Shown in pieces: positions 8,106 through 16,048 of a DNA stretch of 22,578 bases. How positions within the stretch are numbered: the first letter of the stretch is position 1; every line of letters begins with the position of its first letter. The translations under genes were made by a program, and so were the position numbers. Location of the stretch: contig JAYEJA010000024.1 in assembly GCA_034660395.1 (NCBI GenBank), positions 1-22,578 of the forward strand, written 5' to 3'. This stretch comes from JAQVEM01 sp034660395 (GTDB lineage Bacteria; Actinomycetota; Humimicrobiia; Humimicrobiales; Humimicrobiaceae). The notes under the pieces were generated by a model. That model searched no databases and was not told the DNA's origin. It saw only the letters and a program-made list of their open reading frames with translations.

Positions 8106-8489
8106 TTCAATTACCCCCTTTGCATAATCTATAAACTGGATCTTAAAAAGCCTTCCTTTGCTATCGAACCAATTTAATATTATTACTAAATATTCAGGTT
8201 GAAACTACCTTGTAATATTAACATTCATATTTTCTAATATATAAAATCAATCCTCAGAATCAGGGACACTATTTCTATAATATTAATAATAAAAGTACGT
8301 GAAACTTCAAGGAATCATTTATAAAAATCTCTTAAATCCAACAAATTCATTTTAACAATAAATCCCGGTGATGCAAATCCTACAAATTTTTAATATGCAA
8401 AATTATAAAAATTAAAAATCAAAGAGCATATAACATTAAAATATATTGAAATAGGACTAAAAAATATTTACCTCCTCCGGTTCTTCCGT
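8106..8489. other. Gene-free AT-rich interval
   Basis: About 380 bases between pabC and the nitroreductase gene, both on the minus strand. I see no reading frame, RNA gene, clear terminator or riboswitch-like fold. A GGAGGAGGT on the minus strand (around 8470-8478) resembles a ribosome-binding site but no start codon follows at useful spacing. The promoter of the nitroreductase is presumably here but I could not single out a good one. Confidence 0.4.
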
Positions 8490-9359
8490 TTACTCTGAAC
8501 AAGAGGTTTTATTCCTGTACAGCGCCATAAGCTTTGAAGTTATTTTACCTGGAACATTTCCGCCCATTTCAAACCTGTCAACCTCTCTTACAGGTACTAC
8601 CTCTCCAATGGAACCTGTTACAAAAATTTCATCCGCGTTTATAAAATCCCGGTAATGGACTTTTCTTTCCCTTGCCCTTATCCTGTTTTCCCTGCACAGG
8701 CCAACAACAGCTTTTCTCGTTATGCCCGGCAGTATGTTCTGGGTAAGCGGCGGGGTATAAACTGTATTTCCTTTTACAAAAAAGATATTGCTTGATGCAC
8801 CCTCCAGAACCAGATGGTCCCCTGTTAAAAATATTGCTTCCTGGGCCCCTTTATAACTTGCTTCATCCTTTGCATAAATATTCTCGAAATAATTGATAAG
8901 CTTGTGAGAATAAATAGGACTTCCCACAGACGGCCTTTTTACTGAAGAAGAAATAATCTTTATTCCTTCTGTATAATAATCCGCCCAGTGGTTTCTAAAA
9001 TTTTTTGCAATTACTATAAGAGAAGGTTTATAGCTGCTGCTAAAATGAAAGTCTCTGCCATTAATACCCCTGGTTACTATTACTTTTATATAAGCATCTC
9101 TTCTCCCGAGATTATTCCTGTTTATAGTTTTTCTTACGGCCTCTTTTACATGTTCACCGTCAAAGGTAAGATTGTACTTTAAAACCTTCAGCGAGTGGAA
9201 AAGCCTATCAATGTGCTCATCAAGCATAAATACGGAGCCCTTATAGCTTCTCATTGTCTCGTAAAGACCGTCGCCATATAGAAATCCTCTATCGTTTACC
9301 GATATCCTGGCCCTGCCTGAAGCAGCCATCTTCCCGTTTATAAAAATAAAATTAAACAT
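8490..9359 (-). CDS. pabC: Class IV aminotransferase fold enzyme, probable aminodeoxychorismate lyase
   Basis: 289 residues of the class IV PLP-dependent fold. The start is FINGKM with VNDRGFLYGDGLYETMR (21-37), the likely PLP lysine is K153 in HKLINYFENIYAKDEA, and EGASSNIFFV (186-195) binds the cofactor phosphate region. The same fold covers branched-chain and D-amino-acid aminotransferases. The assignment to aminodeoxychorismate lyase (releasing p-aminobenzoate and pyruvate) rests on position, as the last gene of a run pabA-pabB-pabC with a 32-base gap after pabB. The ATG at 9359 has an AGGA about 8 bases upstream. Confidence 0.8.
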   Translation of the reverse strand: MFNFIFINGKMAASGRARISVNDRGFLYGDGLYETMRSYKGSVFMLDEHIDRLFHSLKVLKYNLTFDGEHVKEAVRKTINRNNLGRRDAYIKVIVTRGINGRDFHFSSSYKPSLIVIAKNFRNHWADYYTEGIKIISSSVKRPSVGSPIYSHKLINYFENIYAKDEASYKGAQEAIFLTGDHLVLEGASSNIFFVKGNTVYTPPLTQNILPGITRKAVVGLCRENRIRARERKVHYRDFINADEIFVTGSIGEVVPVREVDRFEMGGNVPGKITSKLMALYRNKTSCSE

Positions 9360-9391
9360 ATGATATCCTTCAGGTTTATTTTACACTATAT

Positions 9392-11020
9392 CTATAATAA
9401 TTTTTTTAAATTCCTGCCTGTAAAAAATTTTAAAGTTTCTTCCAGCGCAATTCCCTTATCAAGGGATTCCGCATACTCCTCAATCGGGACAGAATCCTCT
9501 ACAATGCCTCCGCCTACATTATAATAGAATTTATTTTTTTTAATAACAAATGTTCTTATGACGATATTTAAATCAACCGTGGAATCAATGCCTATATAAC
9601 CTATTGAACCCGCATAAACACCCCGGGCCGCCGACTCCATTTCATCAATAATTTCCATCGCTCTTATCTTCGGCGTCCCGGTTATTGAGCCTCCCGGGAA
9701 AGATGCTTTAAGTACGTCAGAAATATCCACCCCTTTCTTAACCTTCCCTACAACGGTTGAAACAGAATGAAAAACTCTTGCATATTTCTCAATTACCGCA
9801 TGTTCGGATACATTAACCGAACCATAATAACAAAACTTGCCCAGGTCGTTTCTTTCCAGGTCAACAATCATATTCAGTTCCGCCCTGTCTTTAATACTTT
9901 CTTTTAGCTCTTTTATATTTTTATAATCATCACGGGTATCCCTTCCCCTCGGCCTCGTCCCTTTTATGGGTCTTGTCTGGATCAAGTCACCTTTTAAAAA
10001 CAAAAACCTTTCAGGAGATGAGCTTCCTATGCTGAAATCGGGGAATTTCAAGAAACCAGAGAAAGGAGCGGAATTTTTTGCTCTTAATATATAATACAGG
10101 TCCATCGGCTCAACCGGCAGGTGCGCTTTAAACCTCTGGCTAAAATTTGCCTGATAAATATGGCCTTTGTGGATATATTCCTTTATTTTCAATACTCTTT
10201 TGACATAGTCTCTCTTGCTAATATTCGAATTAAGTTTTATCCCCGGGATATTCTTATCATAATATTTCTTAATTATATCTTTTTTTATCCTGCCGCTTTT
10301 TTTACTTCCTTCCCTAAAAAAACTGCATATCTCGCTAACGCTTGAATTAATCTTTCCAATTAAATCCACATCATTTGTTCTTGAATCCATATAATCATCT
10401 TCATCATATAAAGACATGGGGATATATTCAGGCACCCTGTCTTTTTTGTTCTGTCTTCGCCCTTCTCTTAAAGGGAAGTTCCTTATGAAATACCACTTCT
10501 CTTCTCTGCGGCTGTAAGCCAGCAATCTGTCATAATAAGTAAGATAAAAGAGGGGTATTCCAATGTCATCAACAGCATTGTGTGGAAGCATTTCAATATG
10601 GTTCTTTAAATCATATGAGAAATAGCCCATAAAACCTCCCCTGAAATCAGGAAGCTTCTCCCCAATGCTTTTTTTTATTCTCACTATCCTTCCCTTATCT
10701 ATATATTTAAACCGTATATTTTTCGTATCACCGCCAGGAAAACAGTAAATATATTCCCTTATATTCTGCTTTAGAAAAGATAAAGGATTCTGGTAGGAAT
10801 GATAACCTATACCTGAATAAATATTTAAAAATTCATTTCTAAAACCCCTGCTTTTTATAACCATTTTAGGATTCCAGGCGATATAAGAAAACTTTGAATA
10901 TTTGCTTCCGGCAAGACTGCTGTCCAGAAAGCACATGTAGTCCGTATCTCTTAATATATAAGCTGCATCCTGGGGCTGAATTTTTAAATTAACAGCTGAA
11001 ATTGTGGAAAGGATTTTCAT
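9392..11020 (-). CDS. pabB: Aminodeoxychorismate synthase component I
   Basis: 542 residues of the chorismate-binding (anthranilate synthase I-like) family: GGFMGYFSYD (128-137), SSSPERFL (333-340), PIKGTRPRG (351-359), LERNDLG (388-394) and FPGGSITGTPK (441-451). The lysine in PIKGT, where anthranilate synthases have alanine (PIAGT), marks aminodeoxychorismate synthase. With ammonia from PabA it aminates chorismate to 4-amino-4-deoxychorismate for folate. About 60 residues (roughly 185-250) form a charged, poorly conserved linker, making it longer than the E. coli protein. Its start overlaps the pabA stop by four bases (11017-11020), implying coupled translation and 1:1 assembly. Confidence 0.92.
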   Translation of the reverse strand: MKILSTISAVNLKIQPQDAAYILRDTDYMCFLDSSLAGSKYSKFSYIAWNPKMVIKSRGFRNEFLNIYSGIGYHSYQNPLSFLKQNIREYIYCFPGGDTKNIRFKYIDKGRIVRIKKSIGEKLPDFRGGFMGYFSYDLKNHIEMLPHNAVDDIGIPLFYLTYYDRLLAYSRREEKWYFIRNFPLREGRRQNKKDRVPEYIPMSLYDEDDYMDSRTNDVDLIGKINSSVSEICSFFREGSKKSGRIKKDIIKKYYDKNIPGIKLNSNISKRDYVKRVLKIKEYIHKGHIYQANFSQRFKAHLPVEPMDLYYILRAKNSAPFSGFLKFPDFSIGSSSPERFLFLKGDLIQTRPIKGTRPRGRDTRDDYKNIKELKESIKDRAELNMIVDLERNDLGKFCYYGSVNVSEHAVIEKYARVFHSVSTVVGKVKKGVDISDVLKASFPGGSITGTPKIRAMEIIDEMESAARGVYAGSIGYIGIDSTVDLNIVIRTFVIKKNKFYYNVGGGIVEDSVPIEEYAESLDKGIALEETLKFFTGRNLKKLL

Positions 11021-11610
11021 AAATTTATGAAGTTTTTAAGTATTTTCATCCCCTGTGGTGTAAGAAAGGATTCCGGGTGGAATTGAATTCCTTCCAGCTT
11101 AAAACTATTGTGCCTTATCCCCATTACTATACCATCGTCGGTATGAGCTGTAACTTCCAGTGATTCCGGAATAGAATCTTTTTTTAGAATAAGGGAATGG
11201 TACCTTGCCGCTTCAAATGGACTCTCGACACCGCTAAAAACGGTTTTACCGTCATGATAGATTTTAGAGGTCTTTCCATGGATTACTCTCCCTGAATTAA
11301 TAACCTCAGCACCGAATACTTCACCAATACACTGGTGCCCGAGGCAAACACCAAGTATGGGTATTTCCTTATAAAAATTATTTATTATTTCTTTTGACAT
11401 ACCTGCATCCCCGGGTCTTCCGGGGCCCGGCGAAATGACTATTTTTGACGGGGACATACTCTTAATTTCATCAACCGTTATTTTATCATTTCTTCTGACC
11501 TTTATGTTTTCGCCAAGAATTCCAAGGTACTGAACCAGATTGAAAGTAAAGGAATCATAATTGTCTATCATTAAAATGTCTATTTTTTTCGTTTTTACTG
11601 CTGTTTTCAT
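11017..11610 (-). CDS. pabA: Aminodeoxychorismate synthase component II (glutamine amidotransferase)
   Basis: 197 residues of a class I glutamine amidotransferase: IDNYDSFTFNLVQYLG near the N terminus, the oxyanion strand SPGPGRPGDAG (60-70), nucleophile C89 in LGVCLGHQ, and H178/E180 in QFHPES. It hydrolyses glutamine and passes ammonia to PabB. TrpG is nearly identical in sequence, and many bacteria use one subunit for both. The tight overlap with a PIKGT-type pabB favours PabA here. The ATG at 11610 follows an AGGAAAA. It is the first gene of the pab operon. Confidence 0.88.
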   Translation of the reverse strand: MKTAVKTKKIDILMIDNYDSFTFNLVQYLGILGENIKVRRNDKITVDEIKSMSPSKIVISPGPGRPGDAGMSKEIINNFYKEIPILGVCLGHQCIGEVFGAEVINSGRVIHGKTSKIYHDGKTVFSGVESPFEAARYHSLILKKDSIPESLEVTAHTDDGIVMGIRHNSFKLEGIQFHPESFLTPQGMKILKNFINL

Positions 11611-11797
11611 TTTTTATTTTTCCTGCGCTTTCTTATTTTTATTTCCATACAGTTTAAATTATATATACAAAAAAACGTAAAACTTATCTTTAACCTTAAA
11701 ACTGTTTCCGGTTTTCTGTAACTGAAATTATATTAGAAGCAGCCAAAAATCTCAAAAGGATTATTTTTCTAATAAGGGATTCTTTTAGAAGACAATT

Positions 11798-12208
11798 TTA
11801 ATTAATGATTTTTTTAATGAAATCTATTCTTTTAAAATCGCTATCAAATGAAAATATTTTAGAGCAATTATTCTTTGCCATGTGACCCGCTATATAGGCA
11901 TCTATAAAATCTATATTTTTCTCCTCATAAAAATCCAGTGCTTTCAGCACAACCCGGCGGTTTTCTATTACTGTATTATTAATCTCTGCAATGGCAAATA
12001 TTTTTTCAACAACTTCAGTTTTCTCAAGATTATATACGCTTTCCAGAACGTAGATGATTTCAGCAATTACCAGATCACATATAAATAGTTCATACTCCTC
12101 ATCCGATACCTTATTTAAAAATTTTCTGGATTCCTCTGCCTGGTCAGCTGGCTCCCCTGTAAAAAACCTTATAAAAAGATTCGTATCGGCATAGACTTTA
12201 TTTCTCAA
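11798..12208 (-). CDS. vapC: VapC-type PIN-domain ribonuclease toxin
   Basis: 136 residues with the PIN acidic set visible: D8 (YADTNLF), E50 (VIAEIIYVLE), D100/D103 (IDFIDAYIA) and D122/D124 (FSFDSDF). These residues hold the divalent metals of VapC RNases, which cleave tRNA, rRNA or other targets. The start overlaps the antitoxin stop by four bases (12205-12208). No disabling change is seen, so this pair looks intact. The cellular target cannot be inferred. Confidence 0.88.
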   Translation of the reverse strand: MRNKVYADTNLFIRFFTGEPADQAEESRKFLNKVSDEEYELFICDLVIAEIIYVLESVYNLEKTEVVEKIFAIAEINNTVIENRRVVLKALDFYEEKNIDFIDAYIAGHMAKNNCSKIFSFDSDFKRIDFIKKIIN

Positions 12209-12453
12209 GACTTAATCCTTTTCGCCATATTATCATGCGCTTTTTTTTCTACTTCCTTCCAGCCAAATTTCTTTACTTTTTCAGGCACCCTGACAGAGCC
12301 CTCCAGATCAAAAATAGAAGTAACTTTTCTAACAAAGACCTTACCTTCATGAAATTTAACCAGAACTTTATCTCCCTCTTTTAGTCCAAGACGGTCCCTG
12401 ACAGGTTTTGGTATCGTTATCTGTCCTTTTTTTGTAACTGTGGTAATACTCAT
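12205..12453 (-). CDS. vapB: VapB/AbrB-type antitoxin
   Basis: 82 residues. The N-terminal half, TVTKKGQITIPKPVRDRLGLKEGDKV, is a SpoVT/AbrB swapped-hairpin DNA-binding domain. The C-terminal half (FDLEGSVRVPEKVKKFGWKEVEKKAHDNMAKRI) is the toxin-binding tail. AAGGAAAG lies just before the ATG at 12453. The family norm is a dimer that neutralises VapC and represses its own promoter. The gene sits about 110 bases after the XRE regulator gene on the same strand. Confidence 0.88.
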   Translation of the reverse strand: MSITTVTKKGQITIPKPVRDRLGLKEGDKVLVKFHEGKVFVRKVTSIFDLEGSVRVPEKVKKFGWKEVEKKAHDNMAKRIKS

Positions 12454-12563
12454 TTGTACTTTCCTTACTAATTATTATAGGTATTACTTTAACATAAAAG
12501 TAATAAGTAGTAAATAATATCAAAACCGCTGCATATATCAGTGTAACTAAAGAACTAATCTTT

Positions 12564-12776
12564 TTAATCCTCATCATTCGAATATTCGAGAATATCCCCC
12601 GGCTGGCATTTCAGGTTCCTGCATATGGCATCCAGGGTGGAAAACCTGATTGCTCTTACCTTACCTGTCTTAAGATTTGATAAATTTACTATTGATATGC
12701 CGACTTTATCTGCCAGCTCGCCTAATTGCATTTTTCTATCTGCAAGAACCCTGTCAAGTCTGATTATTATGGACAT
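12564..12776 (-). CDS. Small XRE/Cro-type HTH regulator (YozG-like)
   Basis: 70 residues from ATG 12776, chosen because AGGAGGG (12784-12790) lies 7 bases upstream; the open frame extends further but without support. SIIIRLDRVLADRKMQLGEL-ADKVGISIVNLSNLK is a compact Cro/CI helix-turn-helix, and RFSTLDAICRNLKCQPGDIL is the usual ending of the short YozG-like subfamily. Its ribosome-binding site overlaps the stop codon of the upstream DUF2975 gene, a pairing seen widely in Firmicutes. It probably regulates its own operon; the signal is unknown. Confidence 0.85.
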   Translation of the reverse strand: MSIIIRLDRVLADRKMQLGELADKVGISIVNLSNLKTGKVRAIRFSTLDAICRNLKCQPGDILEYSNDED

Positions 12777-12789
12777 AATAATTCCCTCC

Positions 12790-13404
12790 TTAAAGTGTGG
12801 TATCATATTCATCCTGCAGATAACTTCCGTACCTGAATATTCCTGCAAGTATAATAACAAGAATTCCGGTTAATAACATAGCTCCGTCAACAGTAAATAC
12901 CACATCAACATTTTTAATTTCCAGTGTGTTAATTATTGCCAGTGCTGTTATTCCTTCAGTAATATTTAAAATAATCGAACCGGCTATAAGAACGATACCT
13001 ATTACTAAAAGTCTTTTTGAGTTACTTTTTTCAAAAGGTCTATCTTTCACAATAGTTTTTAAAACCAACTTTAAGTTATGCGCAATTATCATCAGCATTA
13101 AAGAAATAACAGTTACCGCCGGTAGTATGGCCTTCAAGAAATGCTTTAAATTAATATTACTGTACAAATCAGGGTCAATATTATATCTCATTATCCCGCC
13201 TATCATAGAAATAGACCATCCCTCCCGTATCCCGGATACTACGAAAATGTTTTCGGGAACAAAAAACGTTGCTATAAAAAATAAAAAACTAATTGCTCCC
13301 AAAACTAATGTAGCCCAGAAAAACACATCAAAAATTATTTTGATTATCCCTGCAAGCTTTTTAAGCTTTGTTTTTTTTAATATCCATATATAGGCCTCCT
13401 TCAT
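12790..13404 (-). CDS. DUF2975 membrane protein (start uncertain)
   Basis: About 200 residues with four hydrophobic segments (about 19-49, 85-106, 125-150, 160-193) and the VKDRPFE-type loop typical of DUF2975. Function is unknown; the family accompanies YozG-like regulators, as here. The start is odd. The ATG at 13404 has no Shine-Dalgarno, yet a perfect AAGGAGG (13395-13401) lies just inside this frame. Seven bases after that motif is another ATG (13387-13385) in a different frame, which would join the DUF2975 frame if the adjacent run of eight A (13371-13378 on the plus strand as T) were one base longer. The true N terminus may therefore start at 13387, with an A-tract indel in this sequence. 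Confidence 0.75.
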   Translation of the reverse strand: MKEAYIWILKKTKLKKLAGIIKIIFDVFFWATLVLGAISFLFFIATFFVPENIFVVSGIREGWSISMIGGIMRYNIDPDLYSNINLKHFLKAILPAVTVISLMLMIIAHNLKLVLKTIVKDRPFEKSNSKRLLVIGIVLIAGSIILNITEGITALAIINTLEIKNVDVVFTVDGAMLLTGILVIILAGIFRYGSYLQDEYDTTL

Positions 13405-13580
13405 TTAAAATTTATTAAAGTCCAGGTTTATTTTAATATAAAATTTAATATTTGTAAATAATTATTTATTGTTTAACATTAAATTATTATTATTTAAGAT
13501 TATAACCTTCATCTTTAAAAAACAGTTAATGATTTTGTAAATTAATTCAGTTAACTGCTAATTAAAAATTAAAGAAAATA

Positions 13581-13609
13581 TTGACTCACATAATTCCAGA
13601 GCGGATAAT
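13581..13609 (+). promoter_or_regulatory. Promoter of the ABC export operon
   Basis: TTGACT (13581-13586), 17-bp spacer, GATAAT (13604-13609). The start site would be about 13616, 34 bases before the ATPase ATG. Just upstream is a perfect palindrome CAGTTAACTG (13548-13557) with a half-copy CAGTTAAT at 13523-13530, a possible operator between this operon and the divergent DUF2975/XRE pair. Confidence 0.5.
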
Positions 13610-13649
13610 TAATTGAAACCTTAAGAAAAATTAAATATATAATATCTTT

Positions 13650-14572
13650 ATGATAAAGGTAGAAAATCTTACAAAAAAGTTTGAAAATATTACTGCAGTT
13701 GAAGATATATCTTTTGATATAGGTGAGAGTGAAATATTCGGTTTCCTCGGGCCCAACGGCGCCGGAAAAACTACCACAATTAGAATGCTTGCAACCCTTA
13801 TTCCCCCGACACTTGGAAAAATAACAATAGACAGCAGAGATTCTAAGGAAAATGATAAATATGTAAGGTCAGTAATCGGAATCCTTACCGAATCTCCCGG
13901 TTTATACGAAAAGATTTCCGCATATGAAAATCTTGATTATTATTCAAGTTTTTATGATATACCCGATGAAAGAAGGAAAAAAATATTGAGAAGTATCTTA
14001 AAATGTTCGGGTTATGGGAAAGAAAAGATGGCCTCACAGGTACATATTCCAAAGGGATGAAGCAGAAGCTCGCCCTGTCCCGTGCCCTCATACATGAACC
14101 AAAGATATTGTTTCTGGATGAGCCGACTGCAGGGCTTGACCCTGAAAGCGCCTACATGGTAAGGAATTTCATTGAAAGTTTAAAAAAAGAAAAAACCACC
14201 GTTTTTCTCTGCACCCACAATCTGGATGAAGCATCGAGCCTTTCTGATAGAGTCTGCATTATAAAAAGAAAGATTATAAGGATTGCTACTCTTGATGAGC
14301 TTCAAAACAGCGGCAAAAATAAAAGAGCTGAAATAATATTCAGGGATAAAGCGGAAAGATATATAAAGCTGCTGGAAGAAACCGATGAAATAAAAGATAT
14401 TGAGTTAGATGATAATAAAGCAACAGTAATAATTGAGGAACCCGAAACTTCCAATCCGGAGATTATTAAAAGACTCACAGACAATGGAGCTCAAATCCTT
14501 TACTTTAATGAAGTAAAAGCAACTCTTGAAGAGATATATCTTAATTTAATAAATGATGAAGAGGCGAAATGA
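13650..14572 (+). pseudogene. ABC-2 transporter ATP-binding protein (NatA-like), frameshifted
   Basis: The gene is read in two frames. 13650-14060 gives residues 1-136 with Walker A GPNGAGKTT (34-42) and the Q-loop region. From 14003 the next frame gives the signature YSKGMKQKLALSRAL, Walker B ILFLDEPTAGLDP, the H-loop CTHNLDEA, and a C-terminal regulatory part to 14572. The join is at TTAAAATG (13998-14005): with five A instead of four the text reads SILKMFGLWERKDGLTG without a break. The full protein would be about 307 residues, normal for NatA-type exporters. With separate fragments neither half can hydrolyse ATP alone. A sequencing deletion, a real mutation, or -1 slippage on the A-run are the alternatives. 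No clear Shine-Dalgarno precedes the ATG. Confidence 0.85.
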
Positions 14573-15360
14573 AAAAAGCCGTAATAATTTTTAAAAAGGA
14601 AATTAAGGAAATTATAAAGAACAAAAATATATGGCTGCCTGTCCTTATAGTGGTCATCATATTCTCTGTTGCAATGCCAATGGCGTTTATTCTGGGAAGC
14701 GTACCAATCCTCGAAGATGAAGATACCATGAATTTTATTAATAAAGCCTTTGGTTCCGTTGATGACCCGTTAAAGGTACTCATAGATTTTATCCTAAAAC
14801 AACTTATAATCCTCCTGCTTCTAATCCCTGCAATGGTCCCCAGTCTTATAGCGCCATCCTCGGTACTTATGGAAAAAGAAAACAAAACCCTGGAGCCGCT
14901 CCTGGCAACTCCTGTAAGAACATCGGAGCTTCTTTTAGGAAAAACGCTTACCGCTCTTGTTCCGTCATTTATTACTTCCACAATCTGCTTCATCATACTG
15001 ACAGTAGTCGTAGATATTACAGCCTTTATTAAACTGGGTTATTTGCCGCTTCCCACAATTGAATGGTTGATAGTGGCATTTATCCTGAGCCCCATATTAT
15101 CCTTTATAATAACCATGCTAAGCATTATCGTATCTTCGAAATCCACTGATATCAAAGGCGCCCAGGGTATTGGCTCCATGGTAATACTTCCAATATATCT
15201 GGTTATAGGCCTCCAGCTTGCCGGAATCTTCCTTATAAACATTGCATATCTTCTAATAGGATGCCTGGTGCTGCTGGCATTTTGCCCCCTTTTCCTGAAG
15301 CTTGCAGTTAAGGTTTTTGACAGGGAAAATATTATTACAAAGTGGAAAATGAAAACATAA
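14569..15360 (+). CDS. ABC-2 type transporter permease (NatB-like)
   Basis: 263 residues. A short cytoplasmic start (FKKEIKEIIKNKNIW) precedes about six membrane helices. The conserved ENKTLEPLLATPVRTSELLLGK amphipathic stretch follows the second helix, as in ABC-2 permeases that export drugs, sodium or lipids. The protein ends with a basic cytoplasmic tail. The ATG overlaps the ATPase stop by four bases (14569-14572), so the two proteins form one exporter. The substrate cannot be inferred. Reading frame intact. Confidence 0.85.
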   Translation: MKKAVIIFKKEIKEIIKNKNIWLPVLIVVIIFSVAMPMAFILGSVPILEDEDTMNFINKAFGSVDDPLKVLIDFILKQLIILLLLIPAMVPSLIAPSSVLMEKENKTLEPLLATPVRTSELLLGKTLTALVPSFITSTICFIILTVVVDITAFIKLGYLPLPTIEWLIVAFILSPILSFIITMLSIIVSSKSTDIKGAQGIGSMVILPIYLVIGLQLAGIFLINIAYLLIGCLVLLAFCPLFLKLAVKVFDRENIITKWKMKT

Positions 15361-15426
15361 AATATCTTTATAATTATTACGCGCATAACTTATGTCAGGA
15401 CAAATCCCTGCAAAATAAATTATACA

Positions 15427-15456
15427 TTGACAAAAGCTTATAAAAGAGAATATACT
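15427..15456 (+). promoter_or_regulatory. Promoter of the RRM protein gene
   Basis: TTGACA (15427-15432), 18-bp spacer, TATACT (15451-15456). The predicted start near 15463 leaves a leader of about 119 bases before the start codon at 15582, long for a single 88-codon gene. Confidence 0.65.
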
Positions 15457-15462
15457 TATCTT

Positions 15463-15581
15463 TCTCTTGTGTTTAATGATATTTTTTATTAAGAGTTAAG
15501 GTTTTGTTATTTTCAATTACCTCTCTAAAAGAAATGTTGTAAAGCTTAGAGAAACAATAATTGTAAAAAGGAGGTAAGAAA
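15463..15581 (+). promoter_or_regulatory. Structured 5' leader able to mask the ribosome-binding site
   Basis: TTACCTC (15517-15523) is the exact reverse complement of GAGGTAA (15571-15577), which contains the GAGGT core of the Shine-Dalgarno. Nested inside, TCTCTAA (15522-15528) pairs with TTAGAGA (15546-15552), sharing two bases with the outer helix. A short ACAAT/ATTGT pairing (15554-15564) lies between. The fold would close off the ribosome-binding site. An RNA thermometer or autoregulation by the RNA-binding product is conceivable. Confidence 0.5.
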
Positions 15582-15848
15582 ATGCAAAGCAGTAAACTTT
15601 ATGTAGGAAATCTAAACTACTCTGTTACTGACAAGCAACTGGAAGAACTTTTTTCCCAGCATGGCCAAATTAAAGAGGTCATCATAATCGGGAGTAAGGG
15701 TTTTGGATTTGTTGAAATGTCAGATGCAGCAGATGCTGAAAAGGCAAAGGAAGCTTTAGATGGCACAGACTTCGAAGGCCGTACATTAAAAGTTGACGAA
15801 GCCCGTCCCAAAAAGGCGAGAACAGAGAGTAATTACAGAAAATATTAA
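15582..15848 (+). CDS. RRM-domain RNA-binding protein
   Basis: 88 residues forming a single RNA recognition motif: RNP2 KLYVGN (5-10), RNP1 KGFGFVEM (39-46), with the helix ADAEKAKEALDGTDFEGRTL between and a short basic tail (PKKARTESNYRKY). Such minimal bacterial RRM proteins bind single-stranded RNA and are often cold-induced in cyanobacteria and some Firmicutes. The role in this organism is not known. A strong AAAGGAGGT sits about 6 bases before the ATG. It forms a single-gene transcription unit with its own promoter and terminator. Confidence 0.92.
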   Translation: MQSSKLYVGNLNYSVTDKQLEELFSQHGQIKEVIIIGSKGFGFVEMSDAADAEKAKEALDGTDFEGRTLKVDEARPKKARTESNYRKY

Positions 15849-15887
15849 ATTAATTGGAATAATAATTAAATTAATTTGATAAGAATA

Positions 15888-15916
15888 AAAAGACCCCGCT
15901 ACAAGCGGGGTCTTTT
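15888..15916. terminator. Intrinsic terminator, symmetrical
   Basis: A 12-bp perfect stem (AAAAGACCCCGC on the left arm, its complement on the right) around a five-base loop, ending in TTTT on the plus strand and preceded by an A-run. It can stop RRM transcription on the plus strand and feo-side transcription on the minus strand. Confidence 0.9.
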
Positions 15917-16048
15917 AAATACATGTAAAATTTGCATTACTTCATTATATACCGTATAGATATAAGGCAGCCTCAAAATTTCTAAAATAAAATATTATAT
16001 CCCTCTACCATTACCACTACTTAATTCTCGTGACCTTTTTTATCATTA

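Noticed and set aside
8106..8489. Possible riboswitch or RNA gene in the long spacer before the nitroreductase
   Set aside because: No conserved core, stable GC-containing stem or terminator pairing could be found by eye on either strand.
11611..11797. Possible terminator between vapC and pabA (AAAAC..GTTTT)
   Set aside because: A five-bp AT-rich pairing without strong stem; not distinguishable from background.
12368..12577. A 69-codon frame with one strong hydrophobic segment that starts over the XRE stop codon (ATGATGAG)
   Set aside because: It runs 86 bases into vapB in another frame, its C-terminal third is the out-of-frame antitoxin, and AT-rich spacer readily reads as hydrophobic. It could be a truncated remnant, but nothing supports a functional product.
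14541..14996. Minus-strand frame opposite the ABC permease
   Set aside because: Serine-rich shadow of a membrane-protein gene; no independent support.
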